DNA from: Beroe forskalii
Lineage: Eukaryota; Ctenophora; Nuda; Beroida; Beroidae
Direction of reading: 5' to 3'
DNA: 64,000 nt
NCBI GenBank assembly: GCA_011033025.1
Contig: WFMF01000153.1
Span: 248,001 to 312,000 of the forward strand
A program made the translations under genes and the position numbers. Under the pieces are notes generated by a model that saw only the letters and a list, made by a program, of their open reading frames with translations, was not told the origin of the DNA and did no database searches. Shown here in pieces: positions 22,326 through 32,446 of the stretch; the first letter of the stretch is position 1; each line of letters begins with the position of its first letter.

Positions 22326-24038
22326 TTAAATTGAATTTCGCTTATCGGATAGCAGCAGAGTAGAAAATTTTAAATTTTCTCTTGGAGTTTCTGTCTTTTG
22401 TGTGATAATGCGGTAATAAAAATACGCAATTGAAAGTGCGAATATTACGGCTATGAGTAGGATAGCGGCCAGCGCTATAATCAAGTAATTCCACCAAACT
22501 GACTTTTTGGTGTCATGGAAAGAGGACACCAATGGCGGAATAATTTCCTCCAAGGACTGGTTGTAAGCGTTACATAAGGCCGAAAATGTGTCGGTGACAT
22601 TTTGGGCATCTAGGGGGAAGTCACTTAATGTGAATCTGGCATCCAGATTCAAATGAGTAACAGGAGTTAGGGCAATAAGAGGAGATTGTAACTTGGTGTT
22701 CCTGATTTGAATGCTCATAATTTCAGTCCAGCTGACGAATGAGATTCCGAAATCATTTAGATTGACCATTTCTACTAATCCGTCGCGGTTGACCGAAAAT
22801 GAGTCGCGTAATTTATTATTACGAAGCAAAATACCGCTGTCAGAGACAATAAACTTGTAATCAATTCTACAAGAGTATTTGTTCGCTCGACAAGTCAACT
22901 TGTCGTATTGAATGCATGACGTTATATTAGGATAATTTTCATCCGGGCATATGTGAAGTTTGTTATGAACCAAACAATTTTCTAAAGATACCGGTCGAAG
23001 TACGGTATTTTCGTCGGAAGAATTTTCTTTAAAAATGAAATTCGGGAGCTCAAAATTAACGCAATTATTGTTACCTCCTAAGTATTGTCCGACTTGAGAA
23101 ACTTTGGAAAGTTTCATAGGAGACTCTTGCGGAATGTTTGGAAAAATCAAAATGAAATGTGCCAGGGTCATTTCTTCGTTTAAACTAATTAGTTTAAGCC
23201 TCCCAAATGAGTACAGTAAGGAAGGGTCCTTTTTGTACAACGTGTCTTCGAATGTAATCGAGTCGTTCACGATAGAAAGTAGTGACAAAGGATCTATCAT
23301 GTGTGGGGAAAGGATCAAATTATTTGATCCACTTAAAGAGGTCCACAATATATTGTCGAAATCCAATTTAAACGAAGTTAAATTGATTCTGTACCAGGTT
23401 AGAAATTGTGTTAAGTAATTTCTGCATGTCAATTTCGTGATTTCAGAGTCGAAAATCTCAATCGTATCTTTGACGAGGCCGATCACTCCATTTTTCAACT
23501 TATGAACGGCCCCGTTTAGATTTTCGATCTCAACTTGCATATCTCTGATATGCTTTGAATTTTGATCAACATGCTTTTTAATTTGGTACATTTGTATTTC
23601 TGTTATACCTGCCATGATTCCGGTGACCATGACACTGCCTAGAAACGATGACAAAAAACCGCGTTTTTGTCTCGAATTATGTATCAAAGGATTTGATGCG
23701 TTTATGTTCTGTATAGTAACATATTCCTTCAAGATAAGTCTTCTTGAAGTTAGAAAAACAGAGTAATCTCTGAATAGAGATTCATACATATTCTGGAACT
23801 TCAAGAGTTCCTTGTTGTCTAAATTACAATTAATGTCATTATGTTCGAATTTAGGTTGGTCAAATTTTGGTAATTTGACGACAATAGAGGCCAGAAGATT
23901 TTCGTTAACTCGGGCGATGGTGCCATACTCCTCTATCATGATTCCATGTTCCAGTGACAGGAATCTCTCCCTGTTGTCATCTGACCAGCAGATAGTCATC
24001 AACCAAGCCAAAAGCGATAAATTCCGTAATAACGTCAT
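22326..24038 (-). CDS. env: Env-like fusion glycoprotein of gypsy element
   Basis: About 570 aa from the ATG at 24038; the frame is open a few codons further up but begins GTG there. Visible parts: an N-terminal hydrophobic signal peptide (residues 1-19); a furin-type site R-Q-K-R at about residue 123-126 followed directly by a hydrophobic glycine-containing fusion-peptide-like stretch; many N-glycosylation sequons; a membrane span at about 521-543; and a 26-residue cytoplasmic tail. A short subunit before the cleavage site and a long one after it is the layout of baculovirus F-like Env in errantiviruses. Intact, so the element may once have been, or may be, able to make enveloped particles. 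Expression would need a subgenomic RNA; no splice acceptor was established. Confidence 0.85.
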   Translation of the reverse strand: MTLLRNLSLLAWLMTICWSDDNRERFLSLEHGIMIEEYGTIARVNENLLASIVVKLPKFDQPKFEHNDINCNLDNKELLKFQNMYESLFRDYSVFLTSRRLILKEYVTIQNINASNPLIHNSRQKRGFLSSFLGSVMVTGIMAGITEIQMYQIKKHVDQNSKHIRDMQVEIENLNGAVHKLKNGVIGLVKDTIEIFDSEITKLTCRNYLTQFLTWYRINLTSFKLDFDNILWTSLSGSNNLILSPHMIDPLSLLSIVNDSITFEDTLYKKDPSLLYSFGRLKLISLNEEMTLAHFILIFPNIPQESPMKLSKVSQVGQYLGGNNNCVNFELPNFIFKENSSDENTVLRPVSLENCLVHNKLHICPDENYPNITSCIQYDKLTCRANKYSCRIDYKFIVSDSGILLRNNKLRDSFSVNRDGLVEMVNLNDFGISFVSWTEIMSIQIRNTKLQSPLIALTPVTHLNLDARFTLSDFPLDAQNVTDTFSALCNAYNQSLEEIIPPLVSSFHDTKKSVWWNYLIIALAAILLIAVIFALSIAYFYYRIITQKTETPRENLKFSTLLLSDKRNSI

Positions 24039-24382
24039 CCTATGAGAACCGTTCACGTTAATCTTAATACTTTATAATGCTTTATGTGGCGCCACTAGGA
24101 GCATATATATACTGCTTTGACTGTATACGTAATACAGGTTAATATATTAAATGCATCGTAATAATTTTCATCAAATTGTCCACTTATTAAATAAGGTGAT
24201 CACTTGGAAATAAGATGAATAAAGGATGCGAAGCAGTCTAAATTGGTCAAGTCAGAGACAACAAGTATATTTTAAAAGCTTTTATCTTTATAATCCAAGG
24301 ATATTGATAAGCAGATAGAGAGCGGCAAAGGTAATACATTTTAATCGCAGCACGAGAATCATGACAAACGTGATAGCATTGT

Positions 24383-27300
24383 TTACTTTTTTCTACTCTT
24401 GGCTGAAACTTTTCCAGAATCAAATCCAAAGCGTTTTACGGGGAATCTCAACCGTTTAGGATAACTTCTGCGCTCATCTGAGTTTAATTTTTTGCTTGAG
24501 TTGGGTAATTCGCCAATATGCTCAAGTGGAAGTTGCGGCAGTTGTGGTTGCCTCGGCAACCTGTGTTCGTGGACTCCAAAGAGGCTAGAACGAGGTGTCG
24601 GATGGTCCACATCCCCCTCGTCAACTGGTGTTCTGTTCTGATCAACAGGAGAAGCAACATTTGATAACTGAGGCGAATTTAAGTACTCATGACTAGATTT
24701 TGCCTCATCTAATTGTAAATTATTAGTGGTCCCATGGCATTGGCTTGTTTGTGACCTGGAAGGACTAGGAGAAGCACCTCTAGGCGGTGAAGGTCTTTCT
24801 TCACATGGTATATTATGCACGTCATCAATGACATACGGCTCACGAGTGCTCTTGGAGTTTTTTCTAGAAAGGTGCAATTCAGGTTCTAACATAACTGGAA
24901 CTTCGACAAAACTGGTATTTTGTCGCCTAGATTTAACAGGAGCGTGTATATCTACTACACATGGAGCTTCAGGTTGCTTTTCTAATGTAATACCATTAGG
25001 AAGAACAGCATATTGGTTAGCGTCGTATTTTTTGAGTTTCTTGACACTTACTACACGTGTATCTGAAAGGTTAGCATACATGGCTAGCCTGTACAGCCAA
25101 TCATTGATAACTTCAATGATTTGGTGTGGACCTGTCCACCGATCAGAAAGCTTATGCTTAGGTGCGTTGACCCTAAGAAATACCCAATCGTTTTTCTTAA
25201 AAAACGGTCCTTTCATTTTTTTATCATATTGTTTAGCCATATACTTGCATTTCCTTTGCGATAAGACCCTGACTTTACGAGTAACGTCAGTGACAGTCTT
25301 ATACAAATGGTATGCTGATGCTTCGACGGGCTTATCATTTAGCCCTTCCGTGATCACATGTTTAATTCTATCACAGTCTTCCATGAGAAAATCACGTGGC
25401 ATTTTCAGTTCTCTCCCATACACTAGAAAGTTGGGAGTATGACCAGTATGCGAAGATACTAGCGAGTTCATTGTAAACACAATGTACTTGACCCAAAGAT
25501 CATAATTTTTGAACTGATCTTCCGACAGGGTCAGTCTCAAAGCAGATCCTATCTTCTTATTCATGGCCTCAGCACGGCCATTGCCGGGACTATTGTACGG
25601 CGTGGTCCTGCAATTTTTTATGTCAAATATCTTCGCAACTGTTTCAAACAATTGAGAAGTAAAATTGCTGTGTCTGTCATGTAAGACAGCATCTGGAAAG
25701 CCAAAACGGAGAATCCAATTCTCTATAATAGCCTTGATGGTACACTCGGTGCTCTGTGCTCTAACTGGGACACAAACTACATAGTTTGAAAACATGCAAA
25801 CCATTGTGAGAAGTGCGGTTATGCCTCTAGGAGTAGGCGTTTTAGTCGGCTCTAAGTGATCAATAGCAATGCAAGCATTGAATTCACAATAAACAATTGG
25901 TTTCAAGGGAGCCTGGAGGTAAGCTTTAGGTTGTTTGTTCTTATTACAAACAATACAAGCTGCTACATACATTTTGAAATGTTTCCTCATTTCATAAAAG
26001 TAATATTTACTCACGCAGGCATTATAAGACGTCTTATATCCACTATGGCAGTTAGCTAATGAGTCGTGGTACAAATAAAGGACGTTCTCCCGTAGACTAT
26101 GCGGTATTACTACCAAGTCATGGCTGGTACCATCATTTCTCAAGTAACGCCTATACAGCAGTCCATTGTTGAGAGACAATAGGTTAAAATGTTTCCAAAA
26201 ATGGACGAGCTCCTTGGGATTTTGTAGTCTATCAAAATCGTCAGGTTTTTTGCCAATTTTGACCCATTTCATAATTTCGGAAAGGATGTCGTCTTTTTGA
26301 GACTCCAACACTACGTCGGCAAATGAAAAATTGAAATTTTTCGTTGTGTCTGAAATTGACCTCACTATGTCCAATTTGGGTACTTTAACGTCAAGCAAGG
26401 TTGGAGTCGATTGCAAAGAATGATTAGACTTCCTGAAATCGTCATTACAAACTTGAGTTGAAATATTCTTTTTCTTGGTAGAAAAAGGATATCGAGACAG
26501 AAAATCGCATACCACATTGCGCTTACCTTCAATGTGCGTTATCTCAAGGTCAAAACCAGCTAAATCAGCGAGTCGACGCTGCATGTATGCATTTCCACGT
26601 GCAAAGATAGTATCTAAGTGCAGGAGAGCTTTGCAATCAGTAAAAACCTTGACTTTAGAACCTTGTAAATAGGTTTTCCATTTCATTAGGGCATTGTACA
26701 GTGCTAAAAATTCTAATTTTGTAGCACCGTAAAATTTCTGATGCTTAGGCACTGCCTTAGAGTAATACGAAATTACACGGCGTTGGCCGTCCTGCCATTG
26801 GCACAGAGTGGCACCAAAACCCTCTTTGCTAGCGTCTACAGAAACCTCAAAGGGCACATTAGTTCTTGGTATAGCAAGAACAGGACTAGTAATCAGAGAT
26901 TCCTTAAGAATTTCGAAACTTTTTTGACATTCGTCTGACCAGACGAACGGTGTATTTTTCTGTAGTAATTTATACAGGGGTGCAGATTTCGAGCCGAATT
27001 TTTCGATGAAAATTCTATTATAGTTCATAAGCCCCAAAAATTGTTGTAATTGTTTCACTGTATTTGGTGGGCTTAATTCAGAAATCGCAACTTTCCTGTT
27101 TTCGTCGACCCTAATGCCATTTTGGGATAAAATGTACCCCACAAATTTCGTCTCTTTGCGCAGCAAAAAGGTTTTCTCAGGACAAAGACGGAGGTTAGCC
27201 CACGTCAGACGCTTGAAAACATATTCTAAGCGTTTCAAATGAGAATCGAAGTCATTTGAGCCAAGAAGTAAGTCATCAACATAAAAGATGAGATCAGGAA

Positions 27301-28831
27301 ATGGAACTCGGGCGAATAAATTAGCTATCATTCGCGACCAGTGTGCTGAACTGGTTTTGTGACCCATAATGAGGCGTGCCCATTGGTATCGACGGTTTTT
27401 GTAAGTGAATGCTGTTATTGGGCGACTAGATTTTTCCAGATCAATTTGTAAAAAGCTGGATGTAAAATCAAAACTGCTGAGGAATTTTGATTCCCTGAAA
27501 TTATCTAAAAGATGATTAATATTAGGCAGTTCGTAATTATCTGGCAAGCATTGTTTGTTATTAATCATTCTAGCATCGGTCACAATACGATACTGATTAT
27601 TTTTCTTTTTAACGGCAAAAACCATTGAATTCCACAATGAATAAGGGCAATGCTCAATAATGCCTGCAGACTCAAGAGATTCAATCTCTTTGTCTAAGTG
27701 CTGCACGATGTGATGGCTTATTGGCCTAGAGGGAACCCATTTTGGTGTTGCATCACTATTAAGGTCAAATTTTGCCTTATAAAACGAGCATTTTCCAAGA
27801 TCAAAACGATCCCTGGAAAAACAGTGACTATATTCTGAAATTAACTTTTTCAGTTCCAATTTCTCGGCCTCAGAAATTTCAATCTCATCTATTTTGAGCT
27901 TCTCAAAAAGCTCTTCCGTATCTTTCCATTTGGAAATGGAATGAGATACGTTCAGATTATTGTCCTGGACCCTATCCAAGTGTGTTAAATTTATATCATG
28001 CGTCAAAGTATTACTCGGATAATGTGTGACGTGCTTTACAGTGTTGAAGGGCTGAAAACCAGATAAAAATCCTAAAAGTTGCCTTTTGTAAACTATGACG
28101 TCATTGTCATTCATGTTTACGCATTGAATGGTTAGCTGATTACCATTCGTGTATACCATTGAACCTGCAATGAATAGTCCCGAATTTTCGGCAAGATTTT
28201 TGTAAGCTTCGACAATGCCTTCGAAATTTTTATCAGTTTTCCGAATGGGTAAAATACACTGAATTTTTGCGACTGAAAATTTGGGAATTTTCACAGTCGC
28301 GGCACAACGAATTTTATATACTTTGGCAAGACTTTCTGGTTTATTAATGAATGGTTGTTGACCATTGCATGTAAACAGTAGTTTTTTCTGGACGTTTATC
28401 GTCAATCCAACTTTATTCATGACGTCCATTCCGATAAGAAAATGATTATCTAAGCTATCACAGACCAAATAGCTGTGCAAAAATTTGCAACCAGCAAATT
28501 CTAGTTCCAGCAAAATTTCGCCACGGAGAGGTACAACCTCTTTAGAAAGATTTATAATCTCAGTTGAAGTGGGTTTTATGTCCTGCATAAGCTGTTTTTC
28601 GAAAACAAATTTAGTATTTACTAAACTTACAGTAGCACCTGTATCGTACATGCAAATTACGTTCGTGTTATTACACGAAGCTTCAGACAAAATATATTTT
28701 GGCTGTTTCCCGTAGTTTCTGAAATTTAAAACTTTACCATGCTGTGGCCACGTTCCATAAAAAGGATCACAGATTGTTCCACAATCTGTCTCAGAATTTG
28801 AAACATGACCTAGTTGAAGTTTAAATTCTCC
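24383..28831 (-). CDS. pol: Pol polyprotein of gypsy element (protease, RT, RNase H, integrase)
   Basis: Numbering from the codon at 28690 (TTG; 1435 codons): aspartic protease with DTGA at 16-19 and LIGMD at 85-89; RT with F-D-F at 407-409 and YVDD at 470-473; RNase H with D619, E660, D685, D729; integrase zinc site H875/H881/C912/C915; integrase catalytic D944, D1005, E1041; then a GPF module. No chromodomain was seen. The frame has no start near 28690 and is open upstream across the gag stop to about 28831, in the -1 frame relative to gag, so Pol is made by ribosomal frameshifting. No stops or frame breaks. Confidence 0.95.
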   Translation of the reverse strand, partial: GEFKLQLGHVSNSETDCGTICDPFYGTWPQHGKVLNFRNYGKQPKYILSEASCNNTNVICMYDTGATVSLVNTKFVFEKQLMQDIKPTSTEIINLSKEVVPLRGEILLELEFAGCKFLHSYLVCDSLDNHFLIGMDVMNKVGLTINVQKKLLFTCNGQQPFINKPESLAKVYKIRCAATVKIPKFSVAKIQCILPIRKTDKNFEGIVEAYKNLAENSGLFIAGSMVYTNGNQLTIQCVNMNDNDVIVYKRQLLGFLSGFQPFNTVKHVTHYPSNTLTHDINLTHLDRVQDNNLNVSHSISKWKDTEELFEKLKIDEIEISEAEKLELKKLISEYSHCFSRDRFDLGKCSFYKAKFDLNSDATPKWVPSRPISHHIVQHLDKEIESLESAGIIEHCPYSLWNSMVFAVKKKNNQYRIVTDARMINNKQCLPDNYELPNINHLLDNFRESKFLSSFDFTSSFLQIDLEKSSRPITAFTYKNRRYQWARLIMGHKTSSAHWSRMIANLFARVPFPDLIFYVDDLLLGSNDFDSHLKRLEYVFKRLTWANLRLCPEKTFLLRKETKFVGYILSQNGIRVDENRKVAISELSPPNTVKQLQQFLGLMNYNRIFIEKFGSKSAPLYKLLQKNTPFVWSDECQKSFEILKESLITSPVLAIPRTNVPFEVSVDASKEGFGATLCQWQDGQRRVISYYSKAVPKHQKFYGATKLEFLALYNALMKWKTYLQGSKVKVFTDCKALLHLDTIFARGNAYMQRRLADLAGFDLEITHIEGKRNVVCDFLSRYPFSTKKKNISTQVCNDDFRKSNHSLQSTPTLLDVKVPKLDIVRSISDTTKNFNFSFADVVLESQKDDILSEIMKWVKIGKKPDDFDRLQNPKELVHFWKHFNLLSLNNGLLYRRYLRNDGTSHDLVVIPHSLRENVLYLYHDSLANCHSGYKTSYNACVSKYYFYEMRKHFKMYVAACIVCNKNKQPKAYLQAPLKPIVYCEFNACIAIDHLEPTKTPTPRGITALLTMVCMFSNYVVCVPVRAQSTECTIKAIIENWILRFGFPDAVLHDRHSNFTSQLFETVAKIFDIKNCRTTPYNSPGNGRAEAMNKKIGSALRLTLSEDQFKNYDLWVKYIVFTMNSLVSSHTGHTPNFLVYGRELKMPRDFLMEDCDRIKHVITEGLNDKPVEASAYHLYKTVTDVTRKVRVLSQRKCKYMAKQYDKKMKGPFFKKNDWVFLRVNAPKHKLSDRWTGPHQIIEVINDWLYRLAMYANLSDTRVVSVKKLKKYDANQYAVLPNGITLEKQPEAPCVVDIHAPVKSRRQNTSFVEVPVMLEPELHLSRKNSKSTREPYVIDDVHNIPCEERPSPPRGASPSPSRSQTSQCHGTTNNLQLDEAKSSHEYLNSPQLSNVASPVDQNRTPVDEGDVDHPTPRSSLFGVHEHRLPRQPQLPQLPLEHIGELPNSSKKLNSDERRSYPKRLRFPVKRFGFDSGKVSAKSRKK

Positions 28832-30249
28832 ATGCCGTTGTTGACGTCATTTTGTGACGAAGGATTATAATTGTAGTTCTGACGTTGAGGTGGTCCGTTA
28901 AAACGAGGCCGAAATTGATTTGCAGGCCGACTCCGGCAAAAACGTGCAATGTGGCCGTATTTCAAGCATGAATAACATTGAATGTTATTCCGACGCATAT
29001 TTGGTTGATAATTTTGGCCATTATAGTTATTATAATTATAACGACGATCGGAAATTTGATTTCCAATTCCATATTGTTGCGACTCCACGCGACGATTATT
29101 GCTACGGAAATTATTTGAAAAATTTGCACGCGAATTTGAATGTGATCTATTGTTGTGCGATCCTGCACTGGAAATAGAAGTTTTGCTCCCAACACTAGAA
29201 GCTGAGTTCGATCTTCCAGATCGAGATGATCGACTATTCGATCTTGAGAAATCATGAGCAAATTTGACTCTATTTTCATGATGCTCTGCTTCATCTTTTG
29301 TACGATTGGGACGTGGTTTCCTGCCACGTAATTTTGGTCTTCGATTGGAATGCAATTCCGGGCTGGAATTCACTTCTGTTTTCAGAATTGGTTCTATCGA
29401 GACTACTGGATTAACGATCATATTCTGGACAGTTTCGAATTTTTTAGCCATCGTCACGGCTTCATCAAATGTTGTAACATTTGATTCGTTCAATTTGATT
29501 TTTATATTGATATCACGAATTCCATGCAGAAATGCCATGAGAGCATTTTCGTCTCTACTTTTTGCATTTAAAAATGCAACTGAAGCTAATTCGAACAATC
29601 GAAACGCATAAGTAGAGATGTTTTCATCTCCTTTTTGTTTACAAGAAAGTACCTCAGCTTTCTTTGGCAATGACTCGCTTTCAGGATAGTAAACTTCTAT
29701 ATTATACTTTTTGCAAAAAAGTTCAGCTGAAGTCATTTCTTGAGGTGACAACGGTATATTTTCAATTTTGTTGTACGTTTTATCGTCTAGCATCGCCATA
29801 AAACATAGATGTAAATTGGAATTCTCCATTTTTGTTAGGTAAACATACTCACAGAAACGTTTGCAAAAACGGCGGAAGTTTTCGCCATCAACAAAATTAC
29901 GTGGCTTAGGCAACAATCGGTTGTATGGGGATGAATTGGATTTGGACGGAACAATTCTAGAATTTCTATTTTCGTTTACGAAAATATTAGCATCATTTCC
30001 AGAAGATGACAGACTAGGTTGTCCACTGTAATTTTCTGGCAATGAAATTATCTCATTGGAGACGTGAGTGGCAATTGCAAGGTCATGATTCATTGCAGAC
30101 GTACCAGCGTTTGCATTTCCATCACGCTCGGCATGACTAGTAATATGATTAGTTTCCCCAGGAATAGGATCAGTGGCATTATGATTGGCATCATCATTAA
30201 TGTCCGCATCTGCAATAATATCCTCGTCTCCATTACCTGTACCAGACAT
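28810..30249 (-). CDS. gag: Gag of gypsy element
   Basis: 479 aa from ATG at 30249 to TAG at 28810. An acidic low-complexity N terminus is followed by a capsid-like helical region, then a basic Arg/Ser/Asn-rich nucleocapsid with one CCHC zinc knuckle CYSCLKYGHIARFC at residues 425-438. Packages element RNA. The last residues overlap the -1 pol frame. Its start lies just below the nested TIR element in the leader. Confidence 0.9.
   Translation of the reverse strand: MSGTGNGDEDIIADADINDDANHNATDPIPGETNHITSHAERDGNANAGTSAMNHDLAIATHVSNEIISLPENYSGQPSLSSSGNDANIFVNENRNSRIVPSKSNSSPYNRLLPKPRNFVDGENFRRFCKRFCEYVYLTKMENSNLHLCFMAMLDDKTYNKIENIPLSPQEMTSAELFCKKYNIEVYYPESESLPKKAEVLSCKQKGDENISTYAFRLFELASVAFLNAKSRDENALMAFLHGIRDINIKIKLNESNVTTFDEAVTMAKKFETVQNMIVNPVVSIEPILKTEVNSSPELHSNRRPKLRGRKPRPNRTKDEAEHHENRVKFAHDFSRSNSRSSRSGRSNSASSVGSKTSISSAGSHNNRSHSNSRANFSNNFRSNNRRVESQQYGIGNQISDRRYNYNNYNGQNYQPNMRRNNIQCYSCLKYGHIARFCRSRPANQFRPRFNGPPQRQNYNYNPSSQNDVNNGMENLNFN
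28819..28825 (-). promoter_or_regulatory. Slippery heptamer T TTA AAC for -1 gag-pol frameshift
   Basis: In the gag frame the minus strand reads T-TTA-AAC, then two codons and the gag stop TAG (28812-28810). The -1 frame at this point is the open pol frame. This heptamer is the canonical X-XXY-YYZ slip site known from coronaviruses and retroviruses. A 9-bp perfect stem with 3-nt loop (28769-28789) lies 29 nt downstream, farther than the usual 5-9 nt spacer. Confidence 0.8.
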
Positions 30250-31055
30250 ATTGACTGTGACAGAAGTTATTAAAGGTGCAGTCCGGGATATTGGTCAAAA
30301 AATTCAAATTCCTGAATTATAGCTCAAGTCATTAGTCTAGTATCCACCATCACTCCTGCAAACGGAAATAGCGCAGAAATAATTGTATCATCCCCTAATT
30401 GGCCACTAAAGTTAGCGCGTGTGATCCTTGAGCAGCGTCCTCCCGCAACACATAGCTCGAATTACAGTGCGTGTGTAATGTGTACTGCGTAACCTGGTTT
30501 GTTTATCTTGTATAATTTACGGCAATTGATTGTTTTCTGTTTATTGAATGTTCCATAGGTATTTGTCGGTTGTCACGATTAATTACATACATTGTACTTT
30601 CGTTAATTACGTGTAATGTTGTTGTTAATGTACATAATATTATGCCTAACGAATCTTCCCAATCTTATTTCGAAGTTTGTTGATATGCTTGTATGTATTA
30701 ATTCCATGTAAATGACGGAATTCAAGCATTTTTTGACTAACAGCGAAGTTTCAGTGTAGGTACCATTGGCTATTGACACATTTACCAACACATCTTATGC
30801 AACACAGGAGTTGACCTTAAACTTTTAAATTGTAACCTTCTAAAGTAGTAGGTACTAAGTGCCAATCGTTCGCGATTTTAGTGTTTAGTAGTTCTGAGTT
30901 CTGTAGTCTAACTGCTTCAGCTTAGTCTCAAAGAAAGATCACAGTAGTAATTACGAATATTAATTTTTATGGTACTTAGCCTCATTTATATTTTAGGTAT
31001 GAACTGTTTAATAAACTAATACAGTAACCAAATTAATGACTTAAAATCTATAGAA

Positions 31056-31193
31056 ATGAATGAAGAGACTTGTTTGGGAGAGCAGATCGGTGTATGTGAG
31101 TTTCCAGATCACCCCTATAGTTCACCAAGTGAGAGTAGTGAGCACGATGAAGAAATTGAAGATATGAATTTTCCCTTTTCACGATGGAAAATA
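31056..31193 (+). CDS. Short acidic ORF overlapping the P2X7-like ORF
   Basis: 45 codons from ATG at 31056 to TAG, with an acidic Ser/Glu run (SPSESSEHDEEIED). It overlaps the start of the next ORF by about 10 nt in another frame. Acidic proline/serine leaders often precede ballast-type domains, so this may be the original N terminus cut off by a frameshift, or a separate leader ORF. Confidence 0.4.
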
Positions 31194-31726
31194 GAGTAGA
31201 ATCTACAACTGAAATTGCTAATCAATCAGAACTTACTGTGTCGCATGACCAGAGTGATTCGATAGAATTAGACCAGGATCAGACCGATGATGGGCAGTCT
31301 TCGGATTTGACGTGGTGTAAATGTGGCCATTGCTCATTGTGTCCTCGACTAGAATCTATTTGCTGTCATGATAAGCCGGAAATATTGGATGTGATGAGTC
31401 CTGGCAAAGAATGTATAACCAATGAAACTTTTTTCCAAGTACAGTTAATGTGTGAAGAGGGTTTACAATATAATAGATTTATTTATGCATCCCTTTTGAA
31501 AGATGATGCTGCGAGGCAAAAATATTTGAATAGAGACTTCGATAACAGCCTGAAGAGGCACCTATGCTACCGAAACTTTTTGGTAATTGTGAACAGAGGG
31601 CAACCAATGGGCCGGTATAATAGAATAGTATTGCCACGATGTGTTGTATCGAGAATCCGAGAAAAATATCCTGATCCTTTGGGCCACTACACTGGATTTC
31701 AATTACATGTGGATGATGCTTGTTGA
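31184..31726 (+). CDS. P2X7 intracellular 'ballast'-domain-like protein
   Basis: Intact 180-aa ORF, antisense to the gypsy genes and inside the TTAA element. The acidic N-terminal 45 residues lead into a Cys-rich domain: WCKCGHC, ESICCHDKPE, ECITNETFF, then KRHLCYRNFLVIV, RIVLPRCVVSRIREKYPDP and GHYTGFQ. This cysteine and motif order is that of the cytoplasmic ballast domain of vertebrate P2X7 receptors, which binds zinc and guanine nucleotide in the receptor structure and exists as stand-alone proteins in many invertebrates. There is no transmembrane span, so it is not a receptor. I infer cargo or a second protein of the transposon; its role is unknown. Confidence 0.8.
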   Translation: MENRVESTTEIANQSELTVSHDQSDSIELDQDQTDDGQSSDLTWCKCGHCSLCPRLESICCHDKPEILDVMSPGKECITNETFFQVQLMCEEGLQYNRFIYASLLKDDAARQKYLNRDFDNSLKRHLCYRNFLVIVNRGQPMGRYNRIVLPRCVVSRIREKYPDPLGHYTGFQLHVDDAC

Positions 31727-32432
31727 TGAGTTGACATTGTACAATACATATCTTACACTGTTTGTGAAAGTAAATTATACACTTAATCATGTAAATTTGT
31801 CGTAATATACCGATATTCAAGGTTTATTCGCATAATTGTATCTAATTGTTTCGTAATCACACTGGTATTTGTATAGCGCACCTACCTAGGACGCTGCTCA
31901 AGCGTGTGCGGCTGTAATTTGATACGCTAATTTTAGCATGATCTAATTAGTTCCGACCCGCGAGACCCCGCTACATGTTGTTTATTCACGCCCTACTACC
32001 GATTTAGCTAAAGTTGTAAATATCCCGGACTGCACCTTTAAAGTAAGTTAAAGGAACACTCACTTTTTATATCTTTTCCAACTGCTGATTACTGGTATTG
32101 TAGGCGGTCTTGTTCACGTAGTACGATGCAGTCACAGACTAGTTCTAAGGTGCCTTGGTTCTTGACCTATATAAAAATTGATCAACAATTATGATAGGGA
32201 AGAACTCGTGTGATTAATCAATGAAATTGATCAATAAAAGCTGAATGTAGAAAATTCAGTCGATCAAATTTTTAATTTGATCAAATGAATCAAATCTGTA
32301 GTCAAACAGATTCAGAACGGTCAACTGTAGTATGATTGCTCAGCAATAAGTAGTTAGAGTTGACAAAACAAGTTGAGAAGTTGATACTAAAGTCAATAAA
32401 AGCTTTAGCAAATCAATAAATGTTCAAAGATA

Positions 32433-32444
32433 GACGGGGAGCCA
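32433..32444 (-). other. Primer-binding site, tRNA-Asp-like
   Basis: Two bases inside the 5' LTR the minus strand reads TGGCTCCCCGTC, complementary to the 3' end (…GACGGGGAGCCA) of animal tRNA-Asp. Twelve bases match; the next bases do not. Confidence 0.7.
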
Positions 32445-32446
32445 AA

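Larger units (their letters stand above)
30274..32037 (+). mobile_element. TTAA-flanked TIR element carrying a P2X7-like ORF
   Basis: 1764 bp with 19-bp perfect inverted ends AGGTGCAGTCCGGGATATT and TTAA on both sides (30270-30273, 32038-32041). A second inverted pair, TTGAGCAGCGTCCT (about 30429) and AGGACGCTGCTCAA (about 31889), lies inside. TTAA duplications are used by piggyBac and Kolobok transposons; the AGG start fits Kolobok-like ends better. No transposase is present, only one ORF on the plus strand. It is inserted in the leader of the gypsy element between primer site and gag. Confidence 0.85.

Noticed and set aside
24726-25442. 238-aa plus-strand frame over pol
   Set aside because: Antisense shadow of the intact pol gene; no motif of its own. 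Same for the plus frames over env, gag and the fourth ORF.
30274-32037. P2X7-like ORF as a true gene of the gypsy element
   Set aside because: It is antisense and within its own TIRs and TTAA duplication, so it belongs to a nested element.
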